A stretch of 64,000 nucleotides of DNA from Strix aluco (taxonomy: Eukaryota; Chordata; Aves; Strigiformes; Strigidae). Shown here in pieces: positions 36,926 to 49,800 of this stretch. The stretch lies in contig NC_133934.1 in the NCBI RefSeq assembly GCF_031877795.1, positions 26,539,716 through 26,603,715 on the forward strand, written 5' to 3'. Made by a program: the position numbers and the translations under genes. Numbering within the stretch: position 1 is the first letter of the stretch; each line of letters starts with the position of its first letter. Under the pieces are notes generated by a model. That model did no database searches and was not told the origin of the DNA. It saw only the letters and a program-made list of their open reading frames with translations.

Positions 36926-39900
36926 CACTTCTTAGACATGCCCAAGTCACTGCGTAACAGAAATCAAATCCAGTACATCCAGCATAGGAGTGATCAAAAC
37001 TTAGTGACATTTGACAGCTGTCCTGTGGCTTTGTGAGGTTTATTTTGTTATCTTAGTCTTGTCCCTCAGCAGTGTGGTCAAAGATGGGACGAACCAGAGG
37101 AAACTAACCTGATTCTTCCTGGACCTCACCTGGTTACAAACCCAGAAGGGCTGGCTTGCTGTCAGGGCTGGTTTAGACATATGGTTGGGGTGGCAGATAT
37201 GAATTTGTGCTATCATCACCTCTGCTGTCCCTGCTGTAATTCTGGAGACAAAAGATTTCAGTCTCCAGGGATGAAAGGTATTTTTTCATGAGCACTAAAA
37301 TTCTCACATATTTTTAGTACAATTCTTTTCAAAACAGTGGTTTTAGAAACCAGTCACCTACTATAGTAAAAAATTAAGTACATGGCAATGTTGAATGTGT
37401 GTATTTAGAATGGCTAAATAACTTTTTTTTTTGAGTTTGCATACTAAGTATAACTGCCTGGGTTGTATCAAAATAAGAGTGAAACAGGCTTTGCATGCTG
37501 GGGAGCGTGGCAAGTCTAAGAGTCAAATCCTGACATACCTACTTGGGCCAATTTACCCTCCTGCACAGAAAGCCAGGCCAAGGAGGTGGAAACTCCAGAT
37601 GTGTAAGAGAACTCTGCTAGAAGATGGAGTGGGGTCAAGATGCAATGCTGTACATTTCTCGTGAGTTGTGGTGTTCCCCTCCTCCTCAGGTTATCTGTTC
37701 CCTCTGTCCCACACCATCTCTCCGGTCTTGCAGATCTACTTCATCCCAAGGTTTCTGCTGCCCATAGAGGAAATCCCTGGGGGGATTTCTTAGTGCAGCA
37801 AGATTTTTTTCCTCCCTTTCCTTGTCCTTCAGCTAGCTCAGAACTGACCTTTGAGGGGCTTATAGCATGGTGCCATAAAAGATGGCACATAGCATAGTAG
37901 GATGATTCTCTCTCCACATGGATCCCAGGAGAATGACCTGTGTCTGTTTTGACTGAGCCCTGACTCATGTGTTTCAACAGGAATGGATGCAGTGACTTGT
38001 CTGATTCAAGTCCAAGGTGGGACTTCAGGAGTTACCCTACTAAACAAATAAGCTATAGCTCACATCTTATATATCTGTAGTTTGCTCCTGAAAAACTGGT
38101 TGGGTGCTCTTCTCCATATTCTGTTTCTGCCTCTGAGCTTCTCTAAGAAGGTAAATTCTAAATTCAATCATTCCCCTCTTATGAATCCAAGAGATGATCT
38201 CACCTGTGATGTAGGCAGCAAGTATTTGCATTGTGGGCACCTCGAATAGCAGTGGTGCACAGGACACTTGACGGTGTGATCATCCCGCCAGCTCCCAGGA
38301 TGGTGAATATTTATCACTCATCAACCTGACTGTAAGGGAGGCTTCTGGTCATAAACCAAACTGGTCTCAAGTGAGTTTTTTATATCAGCTTTAAATCTTT
38401 ACAAGTTTCTGCACCCAAGCACACAAGACAAGGGCTTCCATCACCACCCATCTTTCCTGTACTCTTCTCTTTCCTACTTCTCCTTCTCTTCAGGTGTTGA
38501 TTGGAAATCCTTTGCTCCCTGAAACACTAAAACTGACATGTTTGTAAAAGAATCTCAGTGGTGTCATACTTATGTAGAGATACAGAAGTGGCTAGGTATT
38601 TGCAGTCCTTGGTTAAAAACCTTTTGGCTCTTGAAGGAAATATATTTCTACATATCAACTCTTGCAAAGCCTCTTCACTGAAAGTTTTGGGGTTTTTTAA
38701 CCCTAATTTAAAAGTAGCCATTGTTACTGTTTGAACATTAAAGATCACATGCAAAATGTCACGTTGTGAATCTTTGAATCTTCAAATCTGTTACAATTGT
38801 GAACATTTTTTGTTAGGTCCCCACTCCGCTAATGGATTTAATACCTGGTTTCAGATTTTTTTGAGACATATTTTTGCCAGCATATTCTATTAAATGGTCT
38901 TTTTTCTCTGTGCTTTAAGCTTTGTTTACAACAGTTCATGCTGCTGCTTTTATGTATTGAAGAGCAGTAACTGCTAGATTAGGATGCTGTGTTGTGCTAT
39001 CTGCTGCTGGATGCTGGATTCAGGGACCAGAAGGCTCCAGGGAGTTGTTGTATCAGACAAAGCCAGATGAAGATGAGATCCAGAATCACACCATAACTGA
39101 AAATCCCATCTCATCTGTATTTGCTTCACAAGGCTTGTTACGGTGTATTACAGAGTGAAGAATTCAAGATCTGCTTGCAATTCAGTGAAGAAAAGTGGAT
39201 AGGCTTCCCTGAGATGCCTGAGCTGATGATACAGGATGCACAGGGAATTTAGGGGTGTCTTGATATACTCTTGATAGAGCCAGTGCAAGGTGCGAGGCCA
39301 CGGAAAGCCAGCTGATTTTTAAAATCAGATTGGAGAGAGGATAAAGTAACAGGGGGATTTTGATTTGGTGCTATGTGAAAAAAACAGTTCCAATTTTCAC
39401 AGCCTGGTTATTTTCAGACTCTCAAAGCTAAAAGGCACTTTTCACTGGGAACAAACTGTGAAGCACATTATTTTAGTGTCTGTAATTATGCAGCTTTCCT
39501 TGAGCTGTAGAACTGATGTGCTCAAAAATTGTGGCAACTCAAATGCAGAGAGTGAAATCTGAAGATATCAGAACTCAGCCGAATATTTGGCCCAATGGCT
39601 TATTGGGAGGGGCTTGCACAACTGCAGCTGTGCTGCCCAGGGTGTGAATGGAGAGGGACTGCTGAGGTCTCCTGTCAAACCCTACCAGGGTGGTTTTGCT
39701 AGCGTTACTTGGGCAACAGGGTCCCTGGGTATGGCTTGGTGGTAAAAATCTGGCCCTAATGTTCAAAACAGATTCAAAAGACAGCTGGGCACACATGTTA
39801 AGTTTCAACTTCTTTTGCTCTGAAAAACAGCTGATTGGGGGAGATATAAAAAATGTACAGCTTCTCCTCAGCTGGGTCGAGCTGTTCAGCTAAGGGAAGA

Positions 39901-42900
39901 GATTTTGCCCAAATGTTCCCTTTCTATTTTCTCAAACTGATACCTTTCAGTTTGTTACTCCATTGCTAATTTTACTTTCGCTTGCTATTAAAATAGGTTA
40001 AAAGTTAAAAAGATATATATAAAATACTTGGAATTTAAAATGAGAACAGCAATAGCACGAAAATAGTTATTTTCGTCACTGTCTGACTTCTCATTTTGAC
40101 AGAAGAAGTCATTTTGGGTCACTGTTTTACTGAATTCTGCGAGTTGGATAAAAAGTTGAATAGATACGCAATTGCGATTAAAATTGGAAACTATTCTTTT
40201 AGCAGGAAAGAAGATTTTCCTTTAGTAATTTGCAAAATGTGATGAGTAAATGTTACATTATTTTAAATACAGATTTCCCAGCCTTTTACTTGCTTGATCT
40301 GCAGCATACAATAGAAATATTTTCTAAGAATAAATAATAAAAATATGCTTCAGATCTTCCCCCCTGCCCCCCATTTTTCATATGGGAAATTATTCAGTCT
40401 TGTTAGATATAACTGATACTGTTTTGCCTGATATTTGCAAGTAACAGTTTGCAAATATTTGTGCAATTTTTGTGAGTACTCTGCGATTGCTAAGGTGTGT
40501 GAACACATACTATCTGATGCTTGTGTTGATAAGGAAAATGCATTTAAAGCAGTCTCTTTATACATGGCATCACTGTGAAATAAATCACTACAGGGATCAG
40601 ACACGAAGAAAAAAGGAACATTGGCACTCTGACACCTCAGCCTTTCCTCTATTACTATTGCATTCGAGTGAATACAGCCATTAAAATAATTTCAAATAAA
40701 TGGGGCAATTCACAGCTCTTAGCACTTTCTCCTAATGCCTCTGCTACACGGGGCTCAGGTTAATATACAAAGAATAAAAAGCTTCATTTCAGAACATCAG
40801 AATGGCTTGTCTGCTCTTGCCTTTGTGAGCAAGTTAACTACCTTGACTTAATTAAAAGTCAGTTCAGCTTCTGAAAAAAGCCAGATATGAGCACAATTGG
40901 GTTCACCAAACTTCCTTGCTCTGAAACAATGGTAAGGAACTTTTGTCTCTGGATGTGAGGAAACATATTTTATGTCTCGGAGATTTTCTGCACAGCTGTA
41001 AATGAAAAAAATCCTGACCAGTGATCAGCGTTTACCTATCCTAGCAGAGCTGCATGCCCTTCACGTTGTGCTCTGAGCAGCCAACTGTTGAAAACAAAAT
41101 TCGGGGACAAAACAACCTTTGTGCATATCTAGATGTAACTGCTTAACTATAGCTACGGTGGCCTTTTCCCTGCCCTAGACCTCTCGCTTCATCACAGCGC
41201 GACCACGCAGCTGCTGTGTGCCCTCATGGTCTGTGTTGCTTGGGAGGCAGAAGGAGAGCGTTGACACCAGGCAGCCTTGCCCAGGCAGCTGAGAGAGACA
41301 GGTTTTAAGCAGGACAGAAGAGGTGCCTCGCAGGGCTTCCCTTACCAGGCGTCACAGGCAACTGCCCTACTCTGCAAACAGTCAGCCCTGCCACAGTCAG
41401 ACTTCTGTCACTTGCAGGTGTCCTTGCAGTAACAGATTTATTTTGTGTGCCGTTTCTAAACTCATTGTTTCTCTAAGTCATTACCAAGCCTGGTTTCTGC
41501 AGGCACTGTTGTGCTGGTAGCACAGGCTGGAGGGTGCATCTCAGCTTTGCTGGGCTCCAGCTGCTGCATTTCGGGGGGGCTCTCAAAGCACCAAGCCAGA
41601 ACCTGCTACACATCCCTTTCTGAGTTCAGGGAGCTGGCCTCCAGCCTCGCAGGGATCAGCTGCAAGAGCCCTGAATTAGTTATTAGCAAACAAAATAATA
41701 GCTGTTGCTGCCTTTCTGGTTATGAAGAAGTGAATGAGCAACATGTCTGTCTCAGGTTTTTCACAACCACCCCACACAGGGCTGGTGGGGGGATTTCTGT
41801 CATTACTCCTCTCACCTTGGGCAGCCGTCAGTATGATTCATGCAGGGGTGGAGTAGAAGGGCACAGGCCTGTGTATGGTGGTGGTTGTTTCTGTCTCTGG
41901 AAAAGAGGAAGGAAACGACGACCGATGCCTCCGCACGGTGTGAGGTGCTCGCTCGCTCGTGTCTGCAGCGTTTCCAAGAAGCGTCCGGCGGGCACCAGCT
42001 CCCCAGCAGCTCCCAGCTGTGCCTTGGAGGACACAAACTGACCTATCTCTCACGCTGAGACCCAGATGTCTCTCCACACCCCCTGGGTTGCCTTCCCAAA
42101 AGGCTCCATTGCTGTTCAGGTACCACAAAAAGGTGAGATTTTCCAAAATCCAGGCTTTGCTTTGAAAATCAAGATCCCTCGCAAATGCTGACTGCTGCGG
42201 ATGTGGTTGAGAGTGTCTGCTAACCACAGGCAGGGCCATGGTAGCCGAAGGGGGACAGCCAGCCCCAGTGTGTGAGGGAAGAGACCCAAGACCTCAACTT
42301 GGTAGATGAATTAATGATATAGAAGCAGCTGGAAGGAGACTTATGTGTCTTATATGCCAAATCTCTGGTAACACATAAGCAACTGCTTTCTCAGAAAACT
42401 ATGCTCTTTTTATATATAAAATGTTAAGTGACTTTCTGGCTATTACCTTGACTAAATGCTTGGATTTATCTACCAACATGTCACCAGCTCTGCTGCTTAA
42501 AATCCAGTGTCAGTGCCATCCTGCTGTGAATGCTGCAATGTTTAACACAGCATGCATCTGAGTAAGGGTTAAAGGACACAGGATTTCATAAGAGTCTGTT
42601 TTAGGGCTTCTAATAGATCTTGGACATTAAAATATATACATATAATTTAAATTATAATGTAGTATGTGGAATTTGTGATGGTATCTCATCCATCAGAGTT
42701 ATTGCCCTACTAAACCAGAACCTTGGCCCATGATTAAGGCATTGGCTTAGACAATGAACACTGCTGTTCAATCCCTCTCCTATCATGCAGGACTTGGCCA
42801 AAGCCAGGTCAGGTCAATGGGGATCTTTTAAATTTATCCAGGCTCCAGACTAGGCCTCCATAAGCCTGCACAAGTAACACAACTCCAAACTGACTGCTGG

Positions 42901-45900
42901 TGTAACCGACCTGTTCAGGATCAGCTTGACCCAAATGGATTCACCATACCTGAGCCTGCTCTCCGTGTCTGGCTGGTGAATGTCAGGAGGATGAACTGCA
43001 GACGTGAAACACTACTGCACAGACACCCTGACTGTCCCCAGCCCTGCTGCTGCAGCTGGGTGACACCAGACAAGCCACGGCTCCACCTGCCCACCATGTG
43101 AAATGGGGAGATGGCAGTGACCTTTTTTTAAAGTACTTTCAGAGCAGTCATAAAAGATCTTGGTGCCAGTGGGTATTCTTGAGTTTGCCAGGTCCTAGCT
43201 CCCCTTCTGAGAAATGTTTCTGCTGATGGGTTTGATCCGCAGAATTTGCTCTGAATGAATTTGTAACACAACTTTATGGGATTAGGGCTTTCCAGCATTT
43301 CAATTCACTGAAGGCATAGGGAGTAGGTAAGCATAAGGACAGAAAGAGAAGGGACAATATATTGATGCATTAATTACTATTTTAACAGATTGTAATCACA
43401 ACTATCAACATAATGCCCTTTTTAATTGTACAAAACATGGGTATGGGCTGAGCTAACATCTGATTCATCAGTGATGTGTTTTTAGAAATCAAATTCTCCC
43501 TGAAGGAGTTATGCTGAGTACTGGGTGGGTAAAGCAGAGGAAAGGTCCCTCCATACTTACCCCTACCACTCTTTCTGGAGCATGCTCTTGCACTACTGTA
43601 GTGACTGGACTCTGGGCTGGACTGATCTTGATGTGTGCGACAGGGACATTCTTACAGTAAGGATTTAGTGCCCAGTCAACAGATCCCACTGAAGTGTCAT
43701 CACCTTGAAAATGTTCCCGTTTCCCTTATGGGTGAACAGTAGAGACCGAACACAACATGCACAAGAATTTAGGTTTAGCACAACCAGGGAGAGTAGCTGT
43801 GAGGTGAGAAACTATGGTCTTTTCACCCTTAGAATTTCACCCTTCCAGGATAAAAAACGGGATAAATTACCAATGTTTCCCAAGCTGTTCCTTTGTGATG
43901 GGAAAGATTTTTTTTTTCTGCAGTGGGAACAGCCAGGGTACCCACATAGAGTGTCAGGCTCCTGATGCAGTACAAGACATAACTCAAGGAGATAAACTCA
44001 AGGAGAGGAGCTTCTGACTCTGCTCCATGGCTTCCACAACTCTCCACCTGGCTGCCAAGAAAAGTGATGCACTGCCCTTTCTCTGGAGCATCCTCGGGTT
44101 TTTGGCTCTCTAACGTGCAGGGCCATAGCTGTGCTATTTTTCCCTGACTATCTGGAGGCATTTAAAGAAAATGAGGCATCTTTACCCAAGAAATTCCCCT
44201 CCTGCTTTCATAGCTGATGTGTGCTTTTGACTCCCACTACAGAGATGTCACGATTTAACTTTTAATTTACAGATGAAAGGAATCCTATGAGCCTTGCCCA
44301 GCAAAAAGAAGATTAGTTGGAAAGTTGCTTTTCCCCCCTGAGAATAGCTAGTTCTGGTGGATTTGATTTTTGCAATAGGTGTCAGCCGATGCTGGTGGAG
44401 TTAACTCTGTGTAACTGCACAGCAGAGACTGGAGGGATATAACTGCATTGCGTATTAAACACATTAGTGATATAGCTTTAAGCAGAGAGCACAAATAACA
44501 TGTGAAAACAGAGGCAGGTTTTGGAAAGATCTAAGGCAGGAGGGGTTGGTTAACTGGGTTCCTGAAAAGTTACTAATTTCTGATTGGGATCTGGGACAAA
44601 TTGCTCAGGGACACTATTGAGCTATGCAGAATTAACAGAGCATTCGCTGAGCAGAGGAGCTTAGATGTTTGCAGGGCAGTGCTTTGATGTTGTGCATATG
44701 ACAGAAGAACCAAAACAGTGGGAAGACTGAAACCTCAGGCAGGGTGGCATGAAAACACCGTACCTTTAACTCCACAAAATCAGCCTGCTGAGCTGTGTGT
44801 GCTGTGATGAACAAGAGAAGCTATGAATGTGCCAGGCATGAGGAATAAGTTACAGAAGCAGCAGTGGACTACATCATGTCTTCAAGCACCAGGAGAAGAC
44901 ACCCAGGGTGGGAAGAGGAGATGACAGCCTGGGAGCTCAGAGGTGCTCTTCACAAGCGCAATGGACAAAGCTGCAGCAGATGGGCAGAGTCAGCATGAAT
45001 GTGAATGGAAATTACATTCATTTCTGTACAGGGCAGAGGTACGTAAGCAACTGCAGTGCTAAAGATAATTATGTAACACTTAAAAAAAATCCCTGGGCTG
45101 TGGAAAAAAAAGCTGTGCCAGGGCCTCTGAGGACTTGCAGGTATGGAAGAAGATAGGGAAATAAAAGCTTTGATTGGATCTGGGGCTCCCAAAGCTGTTA
45201 CCACTTTGTGAAGGTGATGCTGTGCTTTTCTGCTGGGAAACACAGACAACAGGGACTCAGAAGCACTGCCCCATGCCGGTGTTGCCCTGGCAGGTACATA
45301 TTACAGAGAAATGAGCCACACTTTCTCTGAAGCCCAAAAGGAAGGAGGCGATGAATCAGCCATTTTGCTGAAAAGGTCTCTGAGAGGCAGCAGCCTGAGA
45401 AAGCTGAGCCCCAACCTAAACAAAAGAGAGGAGCCATGTCGATATCCGGAGTGGCAGTGATGGGTCTGCAAGGCCACAGGGATGTCCCAGAGGGTGTGGC
45501 AGGACCATGTCTGACAAGAAGGCTGAGTCTAACTCTTACAATCCCCTGGTTTGGCTGGGATGGGGATGAGAGACATAGGAGACTGGCCTCTGAGGGACAT
45601 CTGTAGTCCACGTGGGCAGCAGCATGCAGAGGTGCCTCAGCTAAAACCACTAGTTCCCAAGAAGCATGTGCCTGTGTTGATGTGGTACTAAGAGATTGGT
45701 TCACCAAAACACCAGGTCCCACTTTGGCCTGGGTTTAACAGGGTGCAATGGGCTTGTAAGACACCAAGAGTGGTTGGAACACCAGAATCTGCAAGAGAAG
45801 TTTGCCAGGATAATACAGCAATTGGGAGCAAGAGGAGCAAGAAACCAAAATTAAAGTAAAATAATGACAAATTCATTGTGTGCCTCTAGTGCATACACAG

Positions 45901-46874
45901 CTTTGCATGACAGCAAGCAGCTGTGGGGGACTTCTCATCCTTGCAAGCATCTTGTGGTTTGATGCTCCCAGGGGGATGTGAGTGAAGAAGCCACAGCTGG
46001 AGCAGGCAGTGACCGTGATGGACTGAGGTCTGCTCTTTCTTGATCTCACAAGTATTGCAGAGGACATCTGTGGGCAAAGAGAAGACAGAATCAGAGACAA
46101 GCAGGGTCAGACTCAAGTCTGCAAAAATAGGTTTTCTGTCAGTACTTATGGCCATTCACTGGAAGGGATCTGGTAATGGCTTCAAAACATCAGCTAGGTA
46201 GGACTGCCACTTATGGAGGGTGATGCAGGGACTCAATTTTTCCCTGTGGACTGAGGATCATGGGTCGGGGATGGGGCCAAGGGCAGGTCCAGACCTGTTT
46301 GAACTCATCAAAGAGAAAGGAGATGTGGAAAGTACAGTTGTCATGTGCCTCATCAGACCAACTGGAGGTGTAAAACATCCATGGTATTTGACAATGCAGT
46401 CATATTTCTGCTTCCCTGTGAGGAACTGAGCTTGGCCAAGGGAGCCAGCCTGTAGGAGCATGCTTCCCATTGACCATGCTAAATGCTTGGGGAGGAAAAC
46501 TCCCCTGTGAATTCCTCTCTATCCATCTTCTGAAGGTTGTCTGGGACAAGACCTGCAGGAATGGAAATATCTCCTCCTGATGTGCTGACCACATTCTCAG
46601 GTTTGAACGCACTGGCAACACAGTGAAGGAATTAGGGGTTGTCAGATGTCAAAAGAGCAATGTGTCTCTTGTGTTGCTCCCCATCTGGACAGTTCAGCAC
46701 AGCAGATTTCCACCTTTTTCAGTCTAGAGACCTCCACTCTTGATCTTCTCACATGTGCAGTACAATCCTTGCAAAACCATTTTCTTTTCACAGGCTGTGT
46801 GCATATATGTGACAGGTCATTGAGAAGCAGGTCTGCATCTTGTGCTTCCTCCCAGTGTGGTCCCAGGTCAATGA

Positions 46875-46897
46875 GGAAGCTCCCTCTTGATGTAACA
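46875..46897. repeat. Dispersed 23-bp repeat, copy 1
   Basis: This is identical over 23 bases to 54070-54092, and the flanks differ. The minus-strand reading begins TGTTACATCAAGAGG. An exact match of this length is not expected by chance in 64 kb, so a shared repeat family, perhaps the end of an LTR, is likely. Confidence 0.5.
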
Positions 46898-49800
46898 GAT
46901 GTTGATCAAGCTGCAAAACACTTGACTGACTGTGACAGAGATGCTGCTTGGACGTAACAAAGCAAATCCCCTAAGACAAATATAAACCCAATCACTTCTA
47001 CAGTGCAAAGGGTGTTGGGGTAACAGAATGCAAAATATTGGCAAGCCAAGGGATAGAGATGATGCAGTCTGCAAAACTGGCACCAGCTGGATTTTGAGAT
47101 CACTGATCTCTGCTTTTAGTGGGTAAGTGTGTATTCTGCTAGGGGTGCAGTAAGAATTTAGTCACGTACCTGTGCTTCAGTTACCTCCAGTCTGAGTCAA
47201 TCACTGAATGATCCAACAGTGCAGATTTAGCATTAACAGCCGCAAAATTAAGCCCCGGTAAATGACACATACAGGAATCATATTTTTTCTTTCTTTTCCT
47301 GAAGTGTCCAGGAGTTTGTTTAGTAAACTATTTTTACAGGACCACAAACCTGCCCTGCATTTCAAATTGATGGAGAGCTCACACTTACTGCAAGGAATAA
47401 TCTATGGCTTTGAGGTGTATATGGTGTAGTTAAGGGGAATTTAGTTCAAACATGTAAAATATAGCTTACTGTGATGGTCTGCACACCTGCAGATGGGAAC
47501 ATCTAAAGAGCAGTTTAGGTTCAGAGCTGCGCTAGACCACTTGATCAAAAAGTAGTGAAGAACCATAACAGCAGCAGTGGTGGAGGCTCTAACAATGAGA
47601 GGAACGTAAGGATGTGGTTTGCTCTCAAGAAGGTCTTGAAAGAAGGTAGGAGGGGGAAGGATGAGAGAGAGGTGGGCTGCTGTAAGCAGAATGGTAGGAG
47701 CTAAAGTGTAGTGAGAGGAAATAGCTGAGGCTGTAAAAAGTGAAAAAGGTTACTGAGAACTGAAGATATCAGAGACGAGTCAATGTTGTCTGAAGGGAGC
47801 TTCTCCTCAGTTCCGCACTCCTGCTTTCACTTGGTGTGGTTTGCAGCACAAGGGGGTATTTGGACAATTTACTCTGATTCTTCTGCTGGCAGAAGAGCAA
47901 CAAATGTGACATCCCAAACTAGGAATTCATTGATCAATGGGCAACATGAAGAATGACCTGAGTTTTCTGGTCAAATCGAAGGGCTTTCCTGTGAAATCAG
48001 CCTCTGCCATGCAGGAAAGTGTGGAAGGGCACCTAAGGCCACCGCCAACCCAGCACTCTCAGACAGAATTAAAGGCAAAGTCTAATATGCTCCCTTGAAA
48101 AAGAAAATTCATTTTGTACTTGTGCTGCAGCAGGCTGTGACACCTGTGCACAGCCTCACACTCGCTTCCCCAGCACCTGCTCCTCTCCCAAACCTTGCTC
48201 AGGGCTCAGGGCGCGTGTCCCCAGCTCAGGTGCCCATGGGAAGAAGTCGTCTGAGCTCAAGAGCAAGTGGGGTGGCTATTTTGGAGGTGCTGAGGCCAGG
48301 GTGACCCCATGAAAAGAGGACAGAGCATCTGTGAATGCCCTGGGGTTCAGGGAAGCACCAGATCTGTGACACCCAGTGACATCAAGTGGTAGCAGCCAGT
48401 GTGCAATAGTGTTTGTAACACTGAAACCTAGGGCTGATATATTCCTCAGTGCTTGGTGCCTGCATACTTACTGCAAACATCATGAAACTGGTAGGGAAAC
48501 CCAAGGCTTGGTGACCTTGAGTTGCTAAAGCAAAGGTTTCCAAGACAAGGCCTCACCCTGAACAAGTTTTGTATCTGACTTAGGAATTTTTCACTCTGCT
48601 GGGACTCAAGCTGTGGGACTGATCCTGCCCAGGTTTGCTGCAGACCTCAGGGGAGCTGCCTGCCAAGCATCCAGCAGTTTGCACAAACAATCTCATTTGT
48701 CAGTTGAGTGATTGGGGTAAAAAAAATCACCTTGTGCCTAAGATGAAGTGGCACAGGAAGCCTTCAGAGCACATGCTGTGGGACCGGTGCTCTGCTGTGA
48801 AGTCCTGCAGATGAAAGACCAGGTGGCTGGTGATGATGCATGGACCTCTTGGGATATGGGCTCTACGTACTGGTGGGTTTTGGCAGGGTTTGCTTTTGGA
48901 ACAACATAAGTACTCTGAGCGTAGCTTAGAGCAGAGCTGCTGGCCCAACAGCTGGTATTTCAAAGTGTTTCAGATCCATGTGCCCATCTGCACAGCACTT
49001 CAGAAGAATTGTCAGGAAAGAAGCATTCACAGAATTGAACAGAGGATCAGCAGCTGTAGGTAACATGGTTCTAGGCTGTATTCTTCTCTCCTTACCTTGC
49101 AAGAGCGTGCTTACAGGCTCCGCTGATGCCAGCTGTTTGCAGATGTGCAATGGTGTGGGCAGGGGTCTGCTTCTAACTCGCACCCACTCTCCCGAAAAGC
49201 AAGCCCAGAAGCATAGCAGAGATAAATACGTACTTCTGACATACAATTCCTTTGGTTTATTCCAGACATTGGTAAGGTGAACCATGCCCCAGAAAAACAT
49301 GGTCCTCGCTCTCGGCTGTAAAAAGAGTCTAGACAACTCAGCCATAGGTGTCCATTCTGAAAATGCGAAGATGCACTTCACCCTTGTCTACAGACCCTGT
49401 GCATAGATCACAGTTAGCCCAGCTTCCTGGACTCTCCTACGCCCTTTCTGATACTTGTCTGGTGAGTCCTGCTGCAGTTATTGCCACTGAGGTGCTCATA
49501 TGTCTCAGGTGAATGGGTGAAGCTCTTTCCAGGGATGTATGTCTCAAAGGTGTATGAATTCAGCTCAGATCACAGCATTTCACTTGTTTTCATTTTTCAT
49601 GGTATTTTTCAGAACTGAGTATCTCTGAGGTTTTAGCTCCTCCATTTAATTTAATTGAAATTTGCTAATGCATTAACAAGTCGTTGGAGAGAGACAAGCA
49701 GACAGCACTCACGTAATCCTTGTTTTCTTAGGAATTCAAGCAGCTAGAGGAATCACCTTATTTCTGTGGTTAGTCTGATCCCTAGGGAAAAATCTTTCCA

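Noticed and set aside
41511-42041. 176-codon plus-strand open frame
   Set aside because: Cys/Ser-rich translation with no motif, and it overlaps three minus-strand frames. Treated as chance.
45198-46621. Series of overlapping minus-strand frames, considered as a decayed retroviral remnant
   Set aside because: Frames shift repeatedly and no diagnostic retroviral motif could be recognised by eye. Only a repeat-library search could decide.
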